From a virus, in the IMG/VR virus record IMGVR_UViG_3300017917_003607, positions 1-64,000 of that record: a DNA stretch of 64,000 nucleotides, one strand, 5' to 3'. Below the pieces are notes generated by a model. That model was not told where the DNA came from and made no database searches. It was given only the letters and a program-made list of their open reading frames with translations. Positions 55,563 through 61,817 of the stretch are shown in pieces. How positions within the stretch are numbered: position 1 is the stretch's first letter; each line of letters begins with the position of its first letter. The translations under genes were made by a program, and so were the position numbers.

Positions 55563-57125
55563 ATGAAATTGAAAAAGTTAGAATCCGAAATTGAAGAACT
55601 ACAAAGTATAATCGAAGGTACCGAAAACACACAAGAAATACTTCAAGAGCAACAAAAAGAAATTATTAACGAAATGAAGAAAATAGGTATTGAAAAATTA
55701 CCTTACTCTTATTCTTCACTCCAACGATTCATTGACCCAAAAACAATGAATATCCACTATAACAAACATTACAAAGGATATGTGGATAAACTAAACAAAG
55801 CATTAGAAAAACAAAAAGACAACGATTTAGACCTCGAAGAGATAGTTAAAGGTATTTCTCGTTTTAGTAAAACCGTTAGAAATAATGCTGGTGGGGCTTT
55901 TAACCACGCATTGTTTTGGAAAATGTTAACACCAAAAAAACAAAAGATTAAAGGTGAAATTTTAGAAAAAATCATTAAAGATTTTGGTTCATACGAAGAA
56001 TTTAAAAAACAGTTCATTGAAAAATCAAAATTAAATTTTGGTTCAGGTTGGTGTTGGTTGGTTATTACAAAAACAGGTAAATTAAAAATTGTAACCACGC
56101 CAAATCAAGACAATCCATTAATGAATGTTATTAAAGATGGCGGATACCCACTTTTGGGGTTAGACCTTTGGGAACACGCATATTATCTTAGATATCAAAA
56201 CAAAAAAGATGAATATATTGAAAAGTTTTTTTTAGTTGTTAATTGGGAATTTGTAAATTCTCTATATACGGCAAAAACCGAGAAGAAATTAAATGAAGAA
56301 AAATTAGTATCACAAATTTTAACAGAAGAACAAAGAAGTATGGGATGTAATTCATCACAAGTGAAACAAATTAACAGATTGTTTTCAACAAACCCACAAG
56401 TAAAATACAAGTTTATGAACACCATTAACACAATATTAAAAAGTGTTTATGCCGAATATTGGAAAGAAAAAGACGAATATGAACCAGGTTCTATGTCAGG
56501 AATATATGATTTTGGTACCAAAGGACGTTCAGTTTTAAATAAACTAAACACAAACTACAGTTCATTTTGTATTTTAATGAACGACCTCAATATTTTTTTA
56601 ATTTCAAAAGAAAAACAACCAATTATGTTCTCTATGAACAATAAAGAACAACAACTACAAGAGGTTGAAAGATTTTGTAACTATTTGGAGTTACTCAAAG
56701 ATAGAATTTTTAATTTGTCTACATCGAAAACATTCCAAGAAATTTTCAAAAAATTAAAAGAGACTGACCAAAGAGGTGAAAAAAGAGAAGACGATACGGT
56801 AATACAACTTAAAAAAATATTCAAAACCGATAAAGTTGAAAAAATTGGTGGTCTTGGGAATGAAGAAGATATGATTTCAGGTGTAGACGCAATTATTGAT
56901 GTTAATGGTGAAAGGAAAACCGCACAAATTAAACCATTTAGTTACACTAAAGACATCTCAGATAATGAAGTTATGGTATTTGGTGCTAGTGCACCTAAAA
57001 AATACAAAACCGATTTTATTGTTTTTAATAACCCAAGTAGAACTTTGGTTTTTAAAAATCAAGGAACAAAAATATTAGACGGAAATTACGTTTTTCCAAA
57101 AGAAAGCGAAATTAAATCTGTTTAA
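55563..57125 (+). CDS. Mn/Fe superoxide dismutase domain with coiled-coil N-terminus and nuclease-like C-terminal domain
   Basis: 520 residues, more than twice the size of a normal SOD (~200). Residues 1-43 form a Glu/Lys coiled coil. Residues ~45-235 match SodA from end to end: H65 and Y73 in NIHYNKHYKGYV, H115 in GGAFNHALFW, D201 and H205 in LDLWEHAYYL, with the NQDNPLM loop (Q182), which favours the Mn type; all four metal ligands are intact. Residues ~240-400 are helical. Residues ~405-500 look like a PD-(D/E)XK-type fold: ISGVDAIID (D442), then TAQIK (Q455, K457). SOD converts superoxide to peroxide and oxygen; the nuclease-like part is inferred from pattern only and may be inactive (Gln replaces Glu). 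It lies between the helicase and gp13-like genes; a plain SOD or a virion protein are alternatives. Confidence 0.7.
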   Translation: MKLKKLESEIEELQSIIEGTENTQEILQEQQKEIINEMKKIGIEKLPYSYSSLQRFIDPKTMNIHYNKHYKGYVDKLNKALEKQKDNDLDLEEIVKGISRFSKTVRNNAGGAFNHALFWKMLTPKKQKIKGEILEKIIKDFGSYEEFKKQFIEKSKLNFGSGWCWLVITKTGKLKIVTTPNQDNPLMNVIKDGGYPLLGLDLWEHAYYLRYQNKKDEYIEKFFLVVNWEFVNSLYTAKTEKKLNEEKLVSQILTEEQRSMGCNSSQVKQINRLFSTNPQVKYKFMNTINTILKSVYAEYWKEKDEYEPGSMSGIYDFGTKGRSVLNKLNTNYSSFCILMNDLNIFLISKEKQPIMFSMNNKEQQLQEVERFCNYLELLKDRIFNLSTSKTFQEIFKKLKETDQRGEKREDDTVIQLKKIFKTDKVEKIGGLGNEEDMISGVDAIIDVNGERKTAQIKPFSYTKDISDNEVMVFGASAPKKYKTDFIVFNNPSRTLVFKNQGTKILDGNYVFPKESEIKSV

Positions 57126-57132
57126 TATTTAT
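57126..57132 (+). promoter_or_regulatory. TATTTAT box immediately before the gp13-like gene
   Basis: AATATTTATAATAAATGG: box overlapping the stop region of the SOD gene and 5 nt from the ATG at 57138. A transcript starting from it would be almost leaderless. Confidence 0.45.
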
Positions 57133-57137
57133 AATAA

Positions 57138-58265
57138 ATGGCAGTAATACAAGAACCCGAAAGAAGTAAATTATACAGACGTATCCGTAATCTTCTTGGT
57201 GCACCTGTTAGGGGTGTTGAATTGGAGGACGAACAAATGGATGCATTGTTAGAGTTGGCTATAGGAGACTATACTCAATATGTTTTAAATTGGTTAATTG
57301 ACGCTCAATGGACATCTCTTAATGGTTTGAATTTGGATGAGCGTTCAGTGGCAAATGCTTTGATTACTCGTAGTTTAGATTGGGAAACTCAATACACATA
57401 CGCTTATTCAAAAATAGTAGGGTTACAAGCTGGCGGACCATGGGTATTAAAAAAGGATTATTTTGATTTAGTCCCTAATCAACAATTATACGAGATACCT
57501 GCTGGTAGAGAAATCAATGAGTTGTTATGGTTTCAAAGAGCCGAATTAAATGACACGTTTTTTGACCCATTTATGGGTGGATTGTATGGGTTTGGAGGTA
57601 CTGGATTAGGAGGTCCTGCAGGATACTCACAGTTTGGTGTTGGTGGTAGTTATTTTATGATGCCAGCATTTGATGTTCTGTTGAGAATGGCGGACAGAAA
57701 TATAAAACAGAGAATCATAATTGGTGATTTAACTTATAGAATAACCGCAGCTCCTGATGGTAAAAAAATAGTTCATTTGTACAACGTACCTGGTGGGAGA
57801 TTTGATTTTTCAAACATTTCTTTTAATAAATACAGATGTTGGTATTGGTATTATGATACTACAGATGCAGATAGAGATGATTGTTTGAAAAAAAATCCAG
57901 ACATTGTTAAACTACCTTCAGATGTTCCTTTGGATGAATTAAGTTGGTCTGAATTGAATACTCCCGCACAACAATGGGTGAGACGTTGGTTTACCGCCTA
58001 TTGTAAAGAAACCTTATCACGAATTTGGGGTAAGTATCAAGGAAATATTAAAACACCCGATTCTGAACTTACTTTGGATTATGCATCATTAGCCACTGAG
58101 GCTAAAGATGAAAAATTAAAATTAATGGAGGATTTAACGGGTCCTGAAGGCACTCTCACAAGGCTCAGACCTGACAAAGTCATGGAAAGAGAGGCTTTAA
58201 TTGCTGAAAACTTAAATAAACAACTTAAGTTTAGAGCTTTTCCTGGTAATTTTTATGTAATATAA
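57138..58265 (+). CDS. Neck protein, gp13-like
   Basis: 375 residues. N-terminus with RIRNLLGAPVRGVELEDEQM and DALLELAIGDYTQYV, a pattern used in gp13/connector proteins (gene-specific loop, then an LS-DQLD-LL-LAI helix). The C-terminal WVRRWFTAYCKETLSRIWGKYQGN helix is the most diagnostic phrase for gp13-type neck proteins. A Gly-rich loop (FGGTGLGGPAGYSQFGVGG, ~150-170) is unusual. Gp13 helps seal the filled head and forms the neck ring. It overlaps the following small gene by the TAATG rule. Confidence 0.65.
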   Translation: MAVIQEPERSKLYRRIRNLLGAPVRGVELEDEQMDALLELAIGDYTQYVLNWLIDAQWTSLNGLNLDERSVANALITRSLDWETQYTYAYSKIVGLQAGGPWVLKKDYFDLVPNQQLYEIPAGREINELLWFQRAELNDTFFDPFMGGLYGFGGTGLGGPAGYSQFGVGGSYFMMPAFDVLLRMADRNIKQRIIIGDLTYRITAAPDGKKIVHLYNVPGGRFDFSNISFNKYRCWYWYYDTTDADRDDCLKKNPDIVKLPSDVPLDELSWSELNTPAQQWVRRWFTAYCKETLSRIWGKYQGNIKTPDSELTLDYASLATEAKDEKLKLMEDLTGPEGTLTRLRPDKVMEREALIAENLNKQLKFRAFPGNFYVI

Positions 58266-58600
58266 TGGCAGTTTTACGAAGTATACCATCAAAAAAAATA
58301 GTAAATGGTCACGAGATAACCACATCAGAAAATTTACTAATATCAGAATCATTTTACAAAACAAATGGTGAATATGCAATTGTAATAAAAGGAGTTGATT
58401 TCTGTGAATTAATTTTAAATAGTGATACTTCAGACCACGTTGTTGTAAAAGCTTTGACACATGTTTTAATTAAACCCGATAAAAACAAAATTGATGAGGA
58501 ATACGATGAAGTAGAAATCAACAAAGGTGCTTGTGTCGAGTTCTACTTCATGGGTGGTTGTTGGTATATCCTTTCCTCAGACGGACTCAAATTGAGTTAA
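58265..58600 (+). CDS. Small virion-associated protein, unrecognised
   Basis: 111 residues. MAVLRSIPSKKIVNGHEITT; contains EYAIVIKGVDFCELILNSDT and EINKGACVEFYFMGGCWYIL, a beta-rich barrel-like pattern. Coupled to the gp13-like gene (shared base). Its last 24 nt overlap, convergently, the 3' end of the DNA polymerase gene, with no visible terminator. I infer a head-tail or decoration protein from context; no family recognised. Confidence 0.55.
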   Translation: MAVLRSIPSKKIVNGHEITTSENLLISESFYKTNGEYAIVIKGVDFCELILNSDTSDHVVVKALTHVLIKPDKNKIDEEYDEVEINKGACVEFYFMGGCWYILSSDGLKLS

Positions 58601-61309
58601 CTTGTCTTCCCAACCTTCTTCAGCTAATTCGTATATGTAATTTGGTTCTAATCCTCTTTTATTCCAATATTTAACCTCATCAGGTGATATAATCAAAACG
58701 TCTTCATCAAGTCTATCTTGGTCACCATCACCTAATGGATATCCATTCACTAATTCACATTGTTCTTTAGTGTAAAACTCTCTTTTAGTTGGGTCATCAA
58801 TTAATAAAGTTTCTCTAACATCATCTTTAAAAACAACCATTAAAGGTTCTAATCTTTTGTTAAATGTAGCAACCGCTCTAGGTACATTATACTCCCCAAC
58901 CATATCGGGATTTTTTTCTAACTCATCATTTTCTAATCTGTAACAATTTATTTGAATTGTGTCACCTTTCTTTTGAACGTCACCATGAGATGCTCTTGAG
59001 CCATTATTAACGTAATAAATCACATCCCCCAAATTAACATTAAGACCATCTCTAATTGCCAATTCCATATGTGCCATCCGAGACATCAGATTTCCTGCTT
59101 TTGTCTTTTGAGTACATCTTGTTCTGTAATCGTCTAAACTAAGTTTTACCTTCGCTCTTGAAGCAATCAACTTAAGAGGGATTTTCATACTAACAATTTT
59201 TTCCAAATACTCATAGTAATACTCAACAAATTCTTGTCCCTTACCATTTAGTAAAAGTTTCAAACCTTTATCCAAAAATTCTTCAATATATAGAGGTAGT
59301 TTCTTTGATTTAATTGTATTGCCAACAAGTTTGATTTTTCCTTTATCGGTCATAAGAGCGTAGTTTTTACGAGCCACGTTAATACATGATGGCCAAACAC
59401 CATCGTTATCTAAAGCCATTTCACCTCTCATGAATATGTCATTATATTCGGCAATATCGGCAGCGGCTCCTGTATATTCTTTACCCTCTTTAACTTTCCA
59501 ATTGTTTCCACGACCAATATACTTGCGAGTCTCAATATCAGAAGGTGCGGAGAAGTTTACACCGTCCGTGTCCATTACAAGTGGTTGATAACCACGAGTC
59601 ATGAAGAATTTAATCATTTGACGTAGGTACTGTCTACCTGTACAGGTAATTTGTTCTCCCATGTACATATCACCCCAATGAAACACCTGAGGAGCGGATA
59701 AAGCACCGAACATTGAGTTAATAAAAATCTTAATTGGTAACTGTTTGTTTGAATATGTTTCAGAAAGTTTTGGGTCTGTTTTTTCGTATTTTTCCGCCAA
59801 TTCTTTATAGTGAATACGGGTGTCACGGAAATATTTTAACATTCCTTTCATTGCACCTGTTACATCACATTTTGGAAACACATCGTGAACCAATTGAATT
59901 GATGGATATAGTGAACTAAAGTCAAGTTTCAATACGTTAGTTGAGTAACCAACTTTTAGTAATCGTGACAAACCACCAACAAAGTCTGTCTTACCTTGTT
60001 TTTCAGGAATAGCCAAACCATGTTTGTAAGACCACGCAACCATCAACATTTTCCAAAGAGTTGCAGTACCCATAGTAGATACACGTTCATAAGTTGTTGG
60101 AATCATGGATGCAAGTAAGAAAGATGCTTGGTTAAATTCTTTATCAACCAACAGAGTTTCTTCCAAGTCATCATCAAGATATCTTTCAACTATATTATCA
60201 CCCGTGGTCTTAAGGTAAGTGTCACTTCTTCGAGAACAAATGTCATCAATTTTTGGGTCCAAACCAACCTTTTTGTAATTACCATTCTTAATATTTAACC
60301 AATATTCTTCTTTCTTTTTATATAAAGAACCAATATCTGTGTGCTGAATATAAACACGGTCCTCAGCTTCGAGGTCCAAATATTGTGTAATATATTTCAA
60401 ACCAGCGGCTTTAATGTTGGAGTTAATTGCTTGTGCTCTACGAACAGAGTGTAGGATATCAATTACATTATATCCCCAAATTGAAGTTTGTTGATAATCT
60501 TCTATTTCGTTAGCTAACTTAAGTATTTGCTTTGTTTGAGTTATACTCTTTTCAGGATTGAGTGAGTGACACACTTTTTTTATATCCAAACCAAGAGCTT
60601 TACATCTTTCAAATATCCAATACCAGTCAAAGTTAAATGAGTTATATCCACCAATAATTGAAGGTCTAAGTTCATCAATTACTTTGAAAAATTCAATGAT
60701 ACCTTCTCTTTCTTGGTCTTCTTCCATACATTCAATCACCCTGTGGTAACCCTTGTTTGTTTTTAATCCAATCATGAATATACGACCATCCTTTGGTTCA
60801 AGTGAGGTCGTTTCTAAGTCAAATACCAATCGAGTTACTTCATCGTAATCTGCAAAACCTTTGAATAATCGTTTTTCTTTCTGAACTAAGAATTGTTCTA
60901 CGGGCGGTAACATCAAGATTTTATCTTTCATTTTTTCACCCCAAGGGTCTAACCCTCCATCCCTAAAAAATTGAATTAGAGTCCTATATCCTTTGAGTGA
61001 TTTAACCATAAATGTAAGACCTCTTTCAAGTCTCTCATCACCCATAGTTTCAAGTTTGTCAATTACAATACCATACTTGGTCATTGCTTCTTTTTGTAAA
61101 CCTTTAGAACCTTGATAAAAGTTTAATCCTCGTAAATCACCAACCCATGCAAAAGCAACAAAAGTATCCCTTTGAATGACTTTTCCCTTACCAGGAATTT
61201 CTTTAATTTTGTAAATGTAGTCTGATTGATAATCGAATTCTATCGATGTGATGAATTCTTCGGGGTCAGCACCCTCCAAAAACTGCTTAATTTCTTCTTG
61301 TGATATCAT
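58577..61309 (-). CDS. DNA polymerase, family B (T4 gp43-like) with 3'-5' exonuclease
   Basis: 910 residues (T4 gp43 is 898). Exonuclease motifs: ExoI VFDLETTSL (D164, E166), ExoII GYNSFNFDWYW (D228), ExoIII ERYLDDDLEET (Y377, D381). Polymerase motifs: A LDFSSLYPSI (D463), B KIFINSMFG (K527), C VMDTDGVNF (D580, D582). The C-terminus EEGWEDKLTQFESV could carry the clamp-binding peptide. It works with the gp32-like SSB and helicase of this window. ATG at 61309 has AAGGA 6 nt upstream. The 3' end overlaps the plus-strand small gene by 24 nt. Confidence 0.92.
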   Translation of the reverse strand: MISQEEIKQFLEGADPEEFITSIEFDYQSDYIYKIKEIPGKGKVIQRDTFVAFAWVGDLRGLNFYQGSKGLQKEAMTKYGIVIDKLETMGDERLERGLTFMVKSLKGYRTLIQFFRDGGLDPWGEKMKDKILMLPPVEQFLVQKEKRLFKGFADYDEVTRLVFDLETTSLEPKDGRIFMIGLKTNKGYHRVIECMEEDQEREGIIEFFKVIDELRPSIIGGYNSFNFDWYWIFERCKALGLDIKKVCHSLNPEKSITQTKQILKLANEIEDYQQTSIWGYNVIDILHSVRRAQAINSNIKAAGLKYITQYLDLEAEDRVYIQHTDIGSLYKKKEEYWLNIKNGNYKKVGLDPKIDDICSRRSDTYLKTTGDNIVERYLDDDLEETLLVDKEFNQASFLLASMIPTTYERVSTMGTATLWKMLMVAWSYKHGLAIPEKQGKTDFVGGLSRLLKVGYSTNVLKLDFSSLYPSIQLVHDVFPKCDVTGAMKGMLKYFRDTRIHYKELAEKYEKTDPKLSETYSNKQLPIKIFINSMFGALSAPQVFHWGDMYMGEQITCTGRQYLRQMIKFFMTRGYQPLVMDTDGVNFSAPSDIETRKYIGRGNNWKVKEGKEYTGAAADIAEYNDIFMRGEMALDNDGVWPSCINVARKNYALMTDKGKIKLVGNTIKSKKLPLYIEEFLDKGLKLLLNGKGQEFVEYYYEYLEKIVSMKIPLKLIASRAKVKLSLDDYRTRCTQKTKAGNLMSRMAHMELAIRDGLNVNLGDVIYYVNNGSRASHGDVQKKGDTIQINCYRLENDELEKNPDMVGEYNVPRAVATFNKRLEPLMVVFKDDVRETLLIDDPTKREFYTKEQCELVNGYPLGDGDQDRLDEDVLIISPDEVKYWNKRGLEPNYIYELAEEGWEDKLTQFESV

Positions 61310-61401
61310 ATTTTCCTTTCCGAGTGGTGTATTAGCTGCCGTGGTTCACGACATTTACCTTACTCATTCATGGATAAATATAATTTGGTGAAGTTGTATT
61401 A
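61310..61401 (-). promoter_or_regulatory. DNA polymerase leader with hairpin and TATTTAT box
   Basis: TATTTAT box at 61374-61380, a small hairpin GTCGTG-AAC-CACGGC (61338-61352 on plus; one G-U pair), then GGAAAGGAAA before the ATG. A hairpin near the ribosome site recalls the operator by which T4/RB69 gp43 represses its own translation, but the hairpin is ~29 nt from the ATG, so this is only a suggestion. Confidence 0.35.
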
Positions 61402-61782
61402 TCAACAACAGTATTGAGTTTTTATAAACGAATCTGTTACGTTTATGTATAGGTTTTCTCTTATTGGAACAATTAGTTCACCCTGAGATGTTGTCACACT
61501 AAATTCCCCTAAAAATCTACCTGTAGATTTTGTGTCTTTATCTGTGAACTGATAATAGATATAATATTCTGTTGGTGCATCAGGATTATCCAATATTTTT
61601 TCAACAATATATGCGGGTTTGGATGCAATCTTTAAAACACCATCACCTTCATTTCTCATCGAAAATGTTATAACTGCATTTTCCAAATCCTCCATAAAAT
61701 TACGAAAATCATTTCTACCATCCTTAACTATTTGCATTTTAAGAATAGGAAGAGTAGCACCTTTTTTGATAAAAAATTCCAT
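61402..61782 (-). CDS. Small tail protein, possibly baseplate upper-protein (BppU-like)
   Basis: 126 residues, MEFFIKKGATLPILKMQIVK. The phrases ITFSMRNEGDGVLKIASKPA, YQFTDKDTKSTGRFLGEFSV and GELIVPIRENLYINVTDSF fit the small beta fold of BppU N-terminal-like domains (rising strand, T-F-M----G, then a G-F-GEF turn), which attach receptor-binding proteins. It follows the large fibre gene at 61818 in the same direction. The match is by eye. TATTTAT box at 61788-61794, 5 nt before the ATG. Confidence 0.5.
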   Translation of the reverse strand: MEFFIKKGATLPILKMQIVKDGRNDFRNFMEDLENAVITFSMRNEGDGVLKIASKPAYIVEKILDNPDAPTEYYIYYQFTDKDTKSTGRFLGEFSVTTSQGELIVPIRENLYINVTDSFIKTQYCC

Positions 61783-61787
61783 TATAT

Positions 61788-61794
61788 ATAAATA
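61788..61794 (-). promoter_or_regulatory. TATTTAT box before the BppU-like gene
   Basis: Coding-strand ATAATATTTATATATATGG. The box ends 5 nt before the ATG, the shortest spacing seen together with 53715-53721 and 57126-57132. Confidence 0.45.
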
Positions 61795-61817
61795 TTATGT
61801 TTTGTTAATTAAAAATT

